Assembly: GCA_036504095.1 (NCBI GenBank) | Contig: DASXVS010000046.1 | Location: 1 to 64,000 of the forward strand | Source of the DNA: Armatimonadota bacterium | Lineage (GTDB): Bacteria > Armatimonadota > DTGP01 > JAKQQT01 | Reading direction: 5' to 3' | Length of the DNA stretch: 64,000 nucleotides | Part shown: positions 17,434-26,883 of the stretch, piece by piece | How the letters are laid out: each line of letters opens with the position of its first letter | Numbering within the stretch: position 1 is the stretch's first letter | Notes under the pieces: model-generated | The model's database searches: none | What the model was told of the DNA's origin: nothing | The model's input: only the letters and a program-made list of their open reading frames with translations | Position numbers and translations under genes: made by a program

Positions 17434-18540
17434 CTAGCCTTTCAGGCCCGTCATCACGATGCCCTGGATGAAGACCTTCTGGCCGAGGAAGAAGATCACG
17501 ATCAGCGGCAGCACGACGATCACTGCGCCCGCCATCATCATCTCCCAGTGGGTCCCGTAAAGGGTCTGGAACGTCTGCAGTCCCAGTTCCAGCGTCTGCT
17601 TTTCCAGGCTATTGATGAAGATCAGCGGGCCCATGAAGTCCTTCCACGCGCCGATGAACGAGAAGAGGGCGACCGTGGTTGTGGCCGGGCCGGTGAGCGG
17701 CATCAGGATGCGCCAGTATATCTGCCCCCACGACGCGCCGTCCATCTTGGCCGCCTCGTCCAGTTCCACGGGAATCGTGCGGAAGAACTGGCGCAGGAGG
17801 AAGACATTGAACGCGCCGCCGCCGAAAAACGCCGGGACCCACAGCGGTTTCAGGCTGTCGAGCCAGCCGAGTTCGCGGAACAGCATATAACCCGGGATCA
17901 ACGTCACGATTCCGGGCAGCATCATCGTGCTGAGCATCAGCATGAACAGCGCTTCCCGCCCCGGGAACGGGATGCGCGCGAAGCCGAAGGCCACGATGCT
18001 GGACGAAATCGTAACCCCAAGGACCACAAGGAGGGCCAGCGTCAGCGTGTTCTTCGTGAACAGCGCGAAGGGCACTTCCTTCCACGTGTCCGGGTAGTTC
18101 GACCACTTGGGCGCGACCCGCACCTCCTTGGAGATCGTCGAGGACGGGACCTTTGTCGTCGTCTCTGCGCCGGGCATACGGATGGTCGCCTTTCCCTTGT
18201 CGTTGTCCACAAGCGGCGGGTCGATCGCGATGCGGCCCGTGGGGCTCTGATAGTAGAAATACGTCTGCTTCGGCAGCCATTCCGGCGGGTAGATCATCAC
18301 GCGGTCGGTTGTCTTGAGCGACGTGACGACCATCCAAACGAAGGGCACGAGGAACATGGCCGCGCCCAGGACGAGCACGACATAGAGCACGACGAACGGG
18401 ATCCAGGGCTTCTTCTGGCGGCGGGACGGTGGAGAGGGGGCGACGGGGGTTGGGGGCGCGGGGGCGCCCGACGCACCGCTGCTCGTCGAAATGTCATCAG
18501 TTTTTCGTGTCTCGGGCATCATACTCTCCATTGCTCCCAA
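17434..18540 (-). CDS. Carbohydrate ABC transporter permease, MalG type, with enlarged loop
   Basis: The 368-residue protein has a Pro-rich cytoplasmic N-terminus of about 45 residues, six membrane helices and the EAA loop (LDEAAKMDGASW, RILMPLTGP). An insertion of about 50 residues at 92-143 in the first periplasmic loop is not typical of the family and may contact the binding-protein domain. It is last in the leftward glycan locus and pairs with the fused binding-protein/permease at 18779. The start is uncertain: ATG codons at 18540, 18531, 18522 and 18519 are all possible, with GGAG before the last pair. Confidence 0.92.
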   Translation of the reverse strand: MGAMESMMPETRKTDDISTSSGASGAPAPPTPVAPSPPSRRQKKPWIPFVVLYVVLVLGAAMFLVPFVWMVVTSLKTTDRVMIYPPEWLPKQTYFYYQSPTGRIAIDPPLVDNDKGKATIRMPGAETTTKVPSSTISKEVRVAPKWSNYPDTWKEVPFALFTKNTLTLALLVVLGVTISSSIVAFGFARIPFPGREALFMLMLSTMMLPGIVTLIPGYMLFRELGWLDSLKPLWVPAFFGGGAFNVFLLRQFFRTIPVELDEAAKMDGASWGQIYWRILMPLTGPATTTVALFSFIGAWKDFMGPLIFINSLEKQTLELGLQTFQTLYGTHWEMMMAGAVIVVLPLIVIFFLGQKVFIQGIVMTGLKG

Positions 18541-18605
18541 TCACGCCCCGACTTCACACCGTATGAATTCGGTGGCTGGCCGGCAGATGTCCCACTCACC
18601 CAATC

Positions 18606-18712
18606 GCCCCGGCGACTGAAGTCGCGGCTACAACTGGCCCGAAGTCCGCCTCCGCGGACTGGGTCCGAGTCGGCGAAGGCCGACTTCGCAGCTGAAGCCC
18701 GCCAATTCATTG
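18606..18712. repeat. Cluster of REP-like palindromes
   Basis: Short palindromes follow each other: GCGACT-GA-AGTCGC (18613-18626; minus strand has GTAGCC before it), AGTCCGC-CTCC-GCGGACT, GTCGGC-GAAG-GCCGAC and GCCAATTCATTGGC. They lie between the fused transporter gene and the second permease gene and may stabilise or attenuate the operon mRNA. Confidence 0.75.
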
Positions 18713-18778
18713 GCACGGGAACGCCCCATCTCGCAATCCCCCCATCACCCACTCTCCCACTCCCCCCCAATCGCTCCC

Positions 18779-21178
18779 TCACTTCGCGTCTCCGGACTCG
18801 TAGTAGACCCATCCGCTGAACCGGAACTGGATGGCCGTGACGATGAGGATAAACGCGAAGAGGATCCAGGCGAGCGCGCTGGCGTAGCCCATCTTCAGGA
18901 ACTGGAAGGCGTTCTGGTACAGGTAAAGCACGTAAAACAGGGTGGCGTTGTGCGGGCCGCCGCTTGTCATTACAAACGCCTGGGTGAACACCTGGAAGCT
19001 GCCGATCACGCCCATGATGAGCGTGAAGAAGATGGTCGGCGTGAGCATCGGGATCGTTACGTTGCGGAATTTGGACAGGATGCCGGCGCCGTCGAGCTCG
19101 GCCGCCTCATACAGGGCGTTGGGAATCCCCTGGAGGCCGGCGAGGAAGATGATCATCCCTCCGCCCACGCCCCACAGGCCCATCAGGATCAGCGACGGTT
19201 TGGCGAGGCGCTCGTCCAGCAGCCACAGGATCTTGTGCTTGTCCGGATCGACCATATGCAGCAGATTGGCCAGGCCCATCAGGTGCAGGCGGTCCACCGC
19301 GGTGTTCAGGAGGCCGAAATCCGGGTTGAAGACCCACAGCCAGAGCACCGAGGCCGCCACGGCGGACGTTACGGCCGGGAGGTAATACGCCGTGCGGAAC
19401 CACGCCTGGCCCTTCACCTTGATATTCAGGAGGAGCGCGACCGCCAGGCTTCCCGCAACGCCGAGGGGAACGCTGAAAACGGTGAAGAAAATCGTGTTGG
19501 ACAGCGACTTCCCGAACAACTCGTCCTGGGTGAAAATCTGCGCATAGTTGCCAAAGCCGACCCATTTCGCGGGGTTGATGAGGTCCCACTGGCAGAATGC
19601 CAGCATGAACGACGCAACGATGGGGCCGATGGTGAAGACGATGAAACCGATGATCCAGGGCGCTATGAAGACGTAGCCGGCCACCGCGTCCTTACGGCGA
19701 TGGCGCGATTTGAGCCCCCTCCATTCGGAGCGCGAAACCCACCAGATGGTGAATACAATTCCCGCCAGGATCAGGAAGAACGCGGTCACTCCGGCCGCCC
19801 ACGGGAACGGCCGCAATTTCTGCGGGAAGCGCCACTGATCCAGCACGCGCTGCGCGGCAGGCAGCGTCTTCGTTACGGCGGCCTTCGCCGTCTGCTTGCC
19901 TTCCCACACCAGGTCCAGTTCCGGGTTTACCTTGGTGTTGACCTCGTTCCAGACCGGCGTAAACGGGTTGAACTGGATGAACGGCACGCCCTGACAGGTG
20001 ATGATCTTGTGCAGGGGCTTCTTGCCGTCCAGCCAGACCTTCGATTCCGCCAGTTTCCTGATGGAGGGCTGCGCCAGTCCCGTGGCCGCCAGCGCGGACT
20101 GCCCTACCGGGCCGGCGAGGTATTTCACGAGCTCCCAGGCGAGTTCCGGGTGCTTCGTGCCCCGCGCCATTCCGTAGCCGGAACCGCCGGTGCCGAACGC
20201 GCGGATGCCGGTGGGCCCTTTGGGGAACATCGCCACGTCCCAGTCGAACGTCTTGATATCGCGGAACTGGGGCGTATTCCAGATTCCTGAATGGAACATC
20301 GCGAGGCGGCCTGTGAGGAAGAGGTCCGGAGCGCCCACCCCCATCGCGGAATAGTCCAGCGGTGAGGGCATGTAATGGTATTTGTTCACGAGGTCCGCGC
20401 GGAACTGGAGGCCCATCAGGGTCTTCGGATCGTCGTACATCACGCGCGTCGGGTTCTTCACGTTGTCCACGAAGCGGCCGCCCGCGGAGTAAATGAAGTG
20501 GTCGATATCGCCGCTGAACGCGAACTGGCTGGGGCGGCCGGTCCTGGGATTGATCTTGATGAGCCTCTTGCAGATCGAGAGGAAATCCTTGTCCGGGTCG
20601 AAACCGGGTTTGCTGAAGCGAGCAGGGTCTTCGGACCAGGACCAGTCGTCCGAAGGATAAGGCACGCCGGCCTCATCGAAAATCTTCTTGTTGTAATAGA
20701 CGCAGCAGACCGGCGCGATATCCCTGGGAATGGTGAGGACGTTGGGCTTGCCCGTCACGGGGTCCTTCATCGTGAACCGGTCTACGATTTCCGGATAGTA
20801 GTCCCGGATGTGGAAGGATGGGTCCTTCTCCATGAACGTGTTGAGCGGGAGCAGGACACCCTTGTCCGCCAGCGTGACGAACATGTTGGTTTCAACGAAG
20901 AGGACATCGGGGGGGGTACCGCCCGCGAATTCGACGAGCACCTTTTGAACGTAGGGGTCGCCCGCCGGCGCGCGCTCCGCGCTGACGTGTACGCCGGGGT
21001 GCGCCTTCTCGAAGGCGGCGCACTGATCCCGCACGATGTGCAGTTCCTTGATATCGCCCCAGTAGCGGAACCGGATGGTGGTCACGGCCCGGGAAGCGGG
21101 CGCATACAACGCGACAGCCGCGAGGAACAGAATGGCACGAACCCGGTAAGAAAGATAATTGCGGGCAGACAGAGACAT
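18779..21178 (-). CDS. Fusion of sugar-binding protein and MalF-type ABC permease
   Basis: The 799-residue protein joins two parts normally encoded by separate genes. Residues 1-31 are a signal peptide, and 32-450 are a family 1 solute-binding protein (FRYWGDIKELHIVRDQCAAF, VCCVYYNKKIFDEAGVPYP). A membrane helix lies at 458-481 with a basic linker (SRSEWRGLKSRHRRKD), and 496-799 are a complete CUT1 permease with EAA loop at 689-714 (YEAAELDGAG, IPMLTP). The topology is consistent: binding domain outside, anchor helix crossing inward, basic linker in the cytoplasm, then six permease helices. GGGAGG precedes the ATG. It acts with the permease at 17434 to import an oligosaccharide, probably from the GH5 products (inference). 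Confidence 0.93.
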   Translation of the reverse strand: MSLSARNYLSYRVRAILFLAAVALYAPASRAVTTIRFRYWGDIKELHIVRDQCAAFEKAHPGVHVSAERAPAGDPYVQKVLVEFAGGTPPDVLFVETNMFVTLADKGVLLPLNTFMEKDPSFHIRDYYPEIVDRFTMKDPVTGKPNVLTIPRDIAPVCCVYYNKKIFDEAGVPYPSDDWSWSEDPARFSKPGFDPDKDFLSICKRLIKINPRTGRPSQFAFSGDIDHFIYSAGGRFVDNVKNPTRVMYDDPKTLMGLQFRADLVNKYHYMPSPLDYSAMGVGAPDLFLTGRLAMFHSGIWNTPQFRDIKTFDWDVAMFPKGPTGIRAFGTGGSGYGMARGTKHPELAWELVKYLAGPVGQSALAATGLAQPSIRKLAESKVWLDGKKPLHKIITCQGVPFIQFNPFTPVWNEVNTKVNPELDLVWEGKQTAKAAVTKTLPAAQRVLDQWRFPQKLRPFPWAAGVTAFFLILAGIVFTIWWVSRSEWRGLKSRHRRKDAVAGYVFIAPWIIGFIVFTIGPIVASFMLAFCQWDLINPAKWVGFGNYAQIFTQDELFGKSLSNTIFFTVFSVPLGVAGSLAVALLLNIKVKGQAWFRTAYYLPAVTSAVAASVLWLWVFNPDFGLLNTAVDRLHLMGLANLLHMVDPDKHKILWLLDERLAKPSLILMGLWGVGGGMIIFLAGLQGIPNALYEAAELDGAGILSKFRNVTIPMLTPTIFFTLIMGVIGSFQVFTQAFVMTSGGPHNATLFYVLYLYQNAFQFLKMGYASALAWILFAFILIVTAIQFRFSGWVYYESGDAK

Positions 21179-21226
21179 GGCGCCTCCCAGCGAATTTCAG
21201 GTTACTTACAAACGTGGGGGACGAAA

Positions 21227-21242
21227 GGGCAAGCGCTTGTCC
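21227..21242. promoter_or_regulatory. LacI-type operator upstream of the fused transporter gene
   Basis: GGGCAAGCGCTTGTCC is a near-perfect palindrome centred on AAGCGCTT, the usual core of LacI/GalR family operators. It lies about 50 bp upstream of the start codon, and about 17 bp downstream of a possible -10 box (TATTAT, 21259-21264, minus strand). It differs from the lacI-promoter operators at 31429-31495 outside the core AGCGCT. Confidence 0.55.
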
Positions 21243-21302
21243 TAATCCCCATATGCACATAATAGGTCACTGTTGCGGAAAAGTGTACACGCCCCGTAAA
21301 GA

Positions 21303-21334
21303 GACGGCGGAGGGTTGATCAGCCCTCCGCCGTC
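21303..21334 (-). terminator. Terminator hairpin after the modular surface protein gene
   Basis: A perfect 12-bp stem (GACGGCGGAGGG with CCCTCCGCCGTC, loop of 8) is followed on the minus strand by UCUCUUUAC. It separates the gene at 21423 from the transporter genes, so these have their own promoter. Confidence 0.65.
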
Positions 21335-21422
21335 CGCGTTTTCGTATACCGTCTGTGCCGATCAGATCGGCGGACAATGGGCGTGAAGGGGCCAACGTTC
21401 CGATCACGCCCGGTATGAGTTG

Positions 21423-23537
21423 TCAGGAATGAATGGCTTTCACCGCATCGAGCAAGGTGATGTTGCCACTCATGTCGAGATCCAGTTCGTTGTAGTAATT
21501 GCCGAACTGGGGCGACATATCAAGGCCGGCTGCGATCCGCAGAATCCGTACGGCTTTTGTGGCGCCAACGAATTCGGTTACGGACTGTGCCAGCGGCGAT
21601 CCGGCGCCCTTGATCCTGATCCAGCGGTTGCCGGAGGGGTTCAGCAAGTCCCAATCGGTCTTGTTTGTACCGGGATTCGCGGGGTCGTCGTAGATGAGGA
21701 TGTATTTGTACTCGGTGGCCATGTCGCTGCCGAATCCGGCGCCGGTTGTGAACGTCCCGCTATAGGTGTTGGGCCGTCCCGCGACCGCGGGGAGCGGTAT
21801 CGCGCCGGTAATGCTGCCGTCCCAGGCGTTCAGAGCACCGGCAACGTACACGGCGCGGCCGGCGGCCAGGTTGTCGTGGTCCACCAGCGTGAACGTGATG
21901 TTGACGGGGCCGCCGTCATAGTTCGTGCCGTTGTAAGGTCCGGCGGCGTTCGCAGAGACCTGGACGACGCTGGACGACAGCGGTACGAAGAATCGTCGAT
22001 CGGTCGGGTTCAGGGCATTCCACCCGACGTAAAGACCGGAATCCGGCATCTCGGGCAGGCAGAGCTTGAAGCCCATGGGCCCCGCATTCACGAGGAACAC
22101 CGGCGACTGGTAGGTATTCGGCTGTCCCGACACCGGGTTCATCGGAATCTCGTTCCAACCGTAGGGACGATCCGTGGTGGGAGTGTATCCCGGCGGACGG
22201 GCATTCCGCCAGCCGATGGGGCTTCCGGTCATCGTCACGCGGTAAGCTGCCCCGGTATCAGGGTTCGTTCCGAGGGCGGCGATGATGCCGTATGGGTCAT
22301 GCATGGTGCACTGAACGGCCGTTCCAACCATGAATGTGGCGGTGTTCTTGCCGGCGGAAACGACTGTTCCGCTCGTGTTCTTCACGTTGGCCGCCGCCAC
22401 GAGGAGTTTGGTGTTGTAGGGAACGGGCAGTTCGAGGTCAACCTTGGTGCCATTGGCCTCGACGACGGCCGAGACCACCGGTATGGTGGTGTTGGTGGAG
22501 AGGTTGGTGACCGTGTAGTTGGCAGGTGTTGTCGCGCCATCGCCCAGCGGAGCGGTGAACGAGAGCACGATGTGGTTCAGGTCGAGCGCATCCCTCAGTG
22601 AGGCCGCGCTCACCTCAAGGGTGGCCGGAGCGACGAGCGTATAGGGCGGCGCGTAGGTGCTGATGAGCCCGCGGGAGTAGTCGTGGGTTGCGGGGTCGCC
22701 CTGACCACGCGCTTCGAACGGGATGCAGTCGACCGGGCCGCGCGGGTAGTTGGGCGCGGTGCGGTCTCGCATGTTGGTGTAGAACTGCATCAGAATCTGG
22801 TCGCCGATTTTGGGAGGCGTCACCGGCGAGTTTGCCGGGTTGGTGCCGAACAGGGCCAGCGGAACCTTCAGCTCGATGCCGTGGGCGCCTTTGTAAACAA
22901 TCTCGCCGCCACCGCCGCCAACCCCGTGGACGAGGTTGTTAACGGTGTCGTAGGTCCAGCCAAGGCTGCCCGTGAACCCGCTTGCGTCGTTCCAGTCCCA
23001 GTCCGTGAGGGCAGTGTTGGCAGGGAGGACGAACCCATAGCCCTGGTTGCCGTCATAGTCGTGTTTGAAGCCGGCAGCGTTCGATTTGATGACGACGTTG
23101 CAGGCGGGCGTCTGTGCGTAGTCGCACGCGGCGCCGTACGGGTCATGCGCGACTCCCAGGCGTTCGATGGCATCGTTGGCGCCTTTGAGGTGCATCACGA
23201 TCGCCCACTCGGCTTCGACGGCGTTGAGGTCGAGGTTCGGCATATCGATGTAGATGTAGAGATCCGAGCCTGTGTTCGCCGCGTACATGGCGTTGGACAG
23301 CAGCAGATTCGCGCGCGGATCGGCGGCATCGTTGATAGGCGTGGGGATTGCGGCAGGGTCATTGACCAACTTGTGGTTGGGATCCGTGGTGTTGTTGTAT
23401 ACGAGCGTATACTCCGCGTCGCGGATTCCGTCCATGATCGGGGTCGCATATGCGGCGGGATTGGGCAAGATCGCGGCCGTGGCGCAGATGCCAAGCCCGA
23501 TTGCCCACCGCCACGCTCTGGTACGATGAATCATCAC
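21423..23537 (-). CDS. Secreted modular carbohydrate-binding protein, dockerin-like end
   Basis: The 704-residue protein has a signal peptide (to about residue 31), a large N-terminal beta domain (DGIRDAEYTLVYNNTTDPNH, then DLYIYIDMPNLDLN), an Ig-like domain at about 305-405, a starch-binding-like beta module near 555-635 (NITFTLVDHDNLAAGRAVYV) and a C-terminal dockerin-like loop (ELDLDMSGNITLLDAVKAI). It has no catalytic domain. It aligns over its whole length with the first 690 residues of the GH5 protein encoded just upstream, so the two arose by duplication with loss or gain of GH5. AAGGAGGAG precedes the start. It is probably a cell-surface or secreted glycan-binding protein. Confidence 0.8.
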   Translation of the reverse strand: MMIHRTRAWRWAIGLGICATAAILPNPAAYATPIMDGIRDAEYTLVYNNTTDPNHKLVNDPAAIPTPINDAADPRANLLLSNAMYAANTGSDLYIYIDMPNLDLNAVEAEWAIVMHLKGANDAIERLGVAHDPYGAACDYAQTPACNVVIKSNAAGFKHDYDGNQGYGFVLPANTALTDWDWNDASGFTGSLGWTYDTVNNLVHGVGGGGGEIVYKGAHGIELKVPLALFGTNPANSPVTPPKIGDQILMQFYTNMRDRTAPNYPRGPVDCIPFEARGQGDPATHDYSRGLISTYAPPYTLVAPATLEVSAASLRDALDLNHIVLSFTAPLGDGATTPANYTVTNLSTNTTIPVVSAVVEANGTKVDLELPVPYNTKLLVAAANVKNTSGTVVSAGKNTATFMVGTAVQCTMHDPYGIIAALGTNPDTGAAYRVTMTGSPIGWRNARPPGYTPTTDRPYGWNEIPMNPVSGQPNTYQSPVFLVNAGPMGFKLCLPEMPDSGLYVGWNALNPTDRRFFVPLSSSVVQVSANAAGPYNGTNYDGGPVNITFTLVDHDNLAAGRAVYVAGALNAWDGSITGAIPLPAVAGRPNTYSGTFTTGAGFGSDMATEYKYILIYDDPANPGTNKTDWDLLNPSGNRWIRIKGAGSPLAQSVTEFVGATKAVRILRIAAGLDMSPQFGNYYNELDLDMSGNITLLDAVKAIHS

Positions 23538-23640
23538 TTACTCTCCTCCTTCTGATGTTGGAGTTAGCAGGGGTCATGGCGGCTTTGCCGCCCAACCCGG
23601 TGTTGGTGTGCCGTCCAGGGCACGGGTGGGTGGAAAAATC

Positions 23641-26600
23641 TCATGGACCGGGCGGTGTCAGGGCCGCCGCCAGACCAGAGGGAATAGTCAGGTTTTCCGT
23701 TCGAACCTGCGACATCTTTGTAACGAGGGCCAATTCGGCGTCGCTAAATGGGTTGAGCGGAGTTACGGCCCTGGGGTTGGAATAATAGCCCCAGTACCCC
23801 ATTGGGCCGGAAGTGTTCACGGTCTTGAATGTCCAGAGGTTCCAGGACAGACCGTTGGTGTACATGGTGTTGGTGTATTCCGACATGGCCGCCGAGGAGT
23901 TGTTCGGCTCCAGATTGAACTCCCCGATGTACATGGGGACATTTCGCGAGGTTCTGACCTGCAGGATGCCCGGCAACTGACCGTTCAGGCTGTTCAGATG
24001 ATCCTGCGGCGAGGTGGCGCCGAAGTCGTACAGGTGGATGGAATAGACCACGTTGGTCCACCCGTACTGGGCCGGCTGCGGCAGCGAGGCGACTCCCTTG
24101 TAGCCGTCCTCGACGATGACGATGGTGTCCGGCGCGACGTGGCGGATCGCCTGGTACAACTGGTTGTGAACCGAGTGCAAAGTGGCGACGTCCGGAGCGC
24201 CGGCGGGCTCGTTCAGCAGGTCGCACCCGAGGACTCCGGGGTTGGAGCCGAACTCCTGCGCGATGGTGGTCCAGACCTGGACCGCCTTGGCGATATTGTC
24301 CGTGTTCGAGAAGAACAGGACCGGGCCGGCCTCGCCGGAATGGTCCCAACCGTTCTGGCTGCCCGGAGCGCCGTGCATATCGAGGATCACATACAGCCCG
24401 GCGGCGTTGGCGTCGCGCACGGCGCCGCGCAGCCAGTCCATTCCGTTGGGCTCGTCGACGATGTCGTAGATGAACGGCAGGCGCACGGAGTTGAAGCCCG
24501 CTGCCTTGATGCGCTTGAAATCGGAGGGCTGAATCCAGGCGTTTCGGTAGGCCGCCTTCACGTTCTGGGCGGACGCGGCGCCGAGACGCTGCGTGAGCAC
24601 CGTCCAGAGCGCGAAGTGGTCGTCCACCTTCTGGTATGGCGAACCACCGGGCGGATCCTGAACCCAGGGGGTCATCCACATTTCCTCGACGAACCAACCG
24701 CCGAGGTTGAAGCCCCTCAGGCGAACCTCTTTGCCGGTCGGATCGACGATTTTGACGCCTTCGGCCCGCAATCGCGGGAAGACCGGCATCGAGGCGGTCC
24801 GTAATGCGGTCACGGCATCCAGAAACGTTACGTCGCCGCTGAAATCCACGTCCAGTTCTCCGTAATAGCCGCTCCAGTAAGGCGCCGGGCCCAGCCCCGC
24901 CGCCACGCGGAGAATGCGCGCGAACAGCGAGGAGCCGAGGTAATCGGTGACGCTTTGCCGCGGCGGGGCGCCGGAACCCTTCACGAGCGCGGCACGGTCA
25001 TGGAGCGGGTTCATCAGGTCCCATTCCGTCCCGGCGCCGTCGATCAGCACATATCTGTACTTGATCGTGACGTCCCGGCCGCTTCCGGAGGCGGGAGTAA
25101 ACGTTGCGCTGTAGGTATGCGGCTGACCGGCAACCTCGGCCATCGGCACCGCGCCCGCCGCGTCGCCGGACCACCCGTTGAACGTGCCGGTTAAGTAAAC
25201 CGGCCGTCCCGCCGCCAGGTTATCGCGATCGATCAGCGTGAACGTCATCGAGACCGGTCCGCCGTCACGCACGGTGCCAGCGACGGCGCCCGCGGCGTTG
25301 TCGTTCACCTGCAGTACGCTTGACGACCTGGGAACGAAGGCCACCCGGTCGTTCGGATTCAGCCAGTTCCAGCCGTCCCACGATCCGCCGTCCGGCATCT
25401 CCGGGAAGCAGTATTTGTAGCCGTTGACACCCGGGCTGCAGATGACAGCCGGCGACCGGAAATGCGCAGGCTCACCGGCGACCGGAGCCATGGGAATCTC
25501 GTTCCAGCCGTAGGCCTTTCCGGCGGGCATCACCTCGGGCGGGCGGGCGTTGGCATAGCCGATGAAGTCGCCGGTCAGCGTCACACGGTACGGCAGGCCG
25601 GTGCCCGGGTTCGTCCCGGCCGCGGCCACGATGCCGTACGGGTCGTACATATTGAAGACGACGGGCGCGCCGATCGACAATTCCGCGGAGTTCCTGATCG
25701 AGGAGACCAGAGCGCCATTTGTCCCCAACACGCCGCCCACCGTCACGCGGAGCCTGGAGTTCAACGGCAGCGTCAGACCGAGGATCACCCGCGACGCGTC
25801 ATCGGGGTCGATCTGCGCGGACGCGACGGGGACGGGAGCAGCGGTCCCCACGTTGACAACCGCGTAGTTCGATGCCGTATCCGCCCCGGCGCCGACCGCG
25901 GAGGTGAACTTGACGACCAAATGCCCGGGGTCCGCGGTGGTGCTCAGGCCCGCGCCGGAGACCTCCAGCATCGGAGGGGTTCTGAGCGTGTAGGACGCCC
26001 ACTGGGATATCGATCCGCGGGAGTAGTTATGCGTGGCGGCATTGCCCTGCGCGGACGCCTGGTATGGCGCGCTGTCTACCGGGCCGCGCGGGTACAGCGG
26101 CGAGGTTCGGTTGCGCATGTTGGCGTAGAACTGCATCAGAATCTCGTCGCCGATCCGGGGCGCCACAAGGTTCGTGTTGCCGGGATTGATGCCGAAGAGC
26201 GCCAGCGGGATCTTGACCTCGATGCCCTTCGCGCCGGCGTAAACGATCTCTCCGCCCGACGTGCCGGTACCGTGGACGATGTTGCCCGCGGTATCGTAGG
26301 CCCAACCGCCGTTGCCCAGAAATCCGCTGTTGTCCCAGGACCAGTCCGTTCCCGCCTTGTTGGGAGCAATGAGGAACGCGTAGCCCTGGTTGCCGTCGTA
26401 ATCGTGCTTGAAGCCGGCCATATTGGATTTCAGAACGGCGTTGCTGGCCGGAACGTGGACGTAATCGCAGGACGCGCCATACGGATCCCCGAATGTACCG
26501 AGACGCTGAATCCCGTCATTCACGCCCCGAAGGTGGAAAGGAATCGCCCATTCCCCCTCGATGACATTGAGGTCGAGGTTGGGCATGTCCACGTAGAGGT

Positions 26601-26883
26601 AGAGGTCGGTGAGGGTGTTTGTGGCCCACAAGCCGTTTGTGTAAAGGGTGGTTGCACGGGGGTCGGCCGGGTCGTTGATGGCGGGCGAAGCCGACGGGTC
26701 GACCACCAGCGCATGCCCCGGCGCGGTCAGGTTTGACGCGACGACGGTGTATTCGGCGTCCCGGACGCCGTCCATCAGGGGGACGGCGCGGCACGCGGCA
26801 GCGGCAAGCAGCAATGCGGCCGACGAACCGGCCACCGCCGCCTTGAACCCAACTGTCATCCGTCGCTTGTTCACGCGCTTCAT
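23641..26883 (-). CDS. Modular secreted glycoside hydrolase family 5 enzyme
   Basis: The 1080-residue protein has a signal peptide, then the same array as its neighbour: beta domain (25-330), Ig-like domain, starch-binding-like module and an internal dockerin-like segment (ELDVDFSGDVTFLDAVTALR). A C-terminal GH5 domain at 699-1080 follows. Catalytic acid/base E892 is in LLNEPAG and nucleophile E988 is in YIGEFN. The motif FNLGGWFVEEMWMTPW resembles exo-beta-1,3-glucanase-type GH5 enzymes. The start codon overlaps the stop of the upstream GH5 gene by four bases (ATGA). A frame to 27057 exists but lies in that gene. A beta-glucanase role is inferred; specificity is not proven. Confidence 0.9.
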   Translation of the reverse strand: MKRVNKRRMTVGFKAAVAGSSAALLLAAAACRAVPLMDGVRDAEYTVVASNLTAPGHALVVDPSASPAINDPADPRATTLYTNGLWATNTLTDLYLYVDMPNLDLNVIEGEWAIPFHLRGVNDGIQRLGTFGDPYGASCDYVHVPASNAVLKSNMAGFKHDYDGNQGYAFLIAPNKAGTDWSWDNSGFLGNGGWAYDTAGNIVHGTGTSGGEIVYAGAKGIEVKIPLALFGINPGNTNLVAPRIGDEILMQFYANMRNRTSPLYPRGPVDSAPYQASAQGNAATHNYSRGSISQWASYTLRTPPMLEVSGAGLSTTADPGHLVVKFTSAVGAGADTASNYAVVNVGTAAPVPVASAQIDPDDASRVILGLTLPLNSRLRVTVGGVLGTNGALVSSIRNSAELSIGAPVVFNMYDPYGIVAAAGTNPGTGLPYRVTLTGDFIGYANARPPEVMPAGKAYGWNEIPMAPVAGEPAHFRSPAVICSPGVNGYKYCFPEMPDGGSWDGWNWLNPNDRVAFVPRSSSVLQVNDNAAGAVAGTVRDGGPVSMTFTLIDRDNLAAGRPVYLTGTFNGWSGDAAGAVPMAEVAGQPHTYSATFTPASGSGRDVTIKYRYVLIDGAGTEWDLMNPLHDRAALVKGSGAPPRQSVTDYLGSSLFARILRVAAGLGPAPYWSGYYGELDVDFSGDVTFLDAVTALRTASMPVFPRLRAEGVKIVDPTGKEVRLRGFNLGGWFVEEMWMTPWVQDPPGGSPYQKVDDHFALWTVLTQRLGAASAQNVKAAYRNAWIQPSDFKRIKAAGFNSVRLPFIYDIVDEPNGMDWLRGAVRDANAAGLYVILDMHGAPGSQNGWDHSGEAGPVLFFSNTDNIAKAVQVWTTIAQEFGSNPGVLGCDLLNEPAGAPDVATLHSVHNQLYQAIRHVAPDTIVIVEDGYKGVASLPQPAQYGWTNVVYSIHLYDFGATSPQDHLNSLNGQLPGILQVRTSRNVPMYIGEFNLEPNNSSAAMSEYTNTMYTNGLSWNLWTFKTVNTSGPMGYWGYYSNPRAVTPLNPFSDAELALVTKMSQVRTENLTIPSGLAAALTPPGP

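Noticed and set aside
19690-19840. Binding-protein/permease fusion as a lost stop codon only
   Set aside because: The junction contains an extra membrane helix and a basic linker that make the topology work, which a random read-through would not provide. It still deserves a read check.
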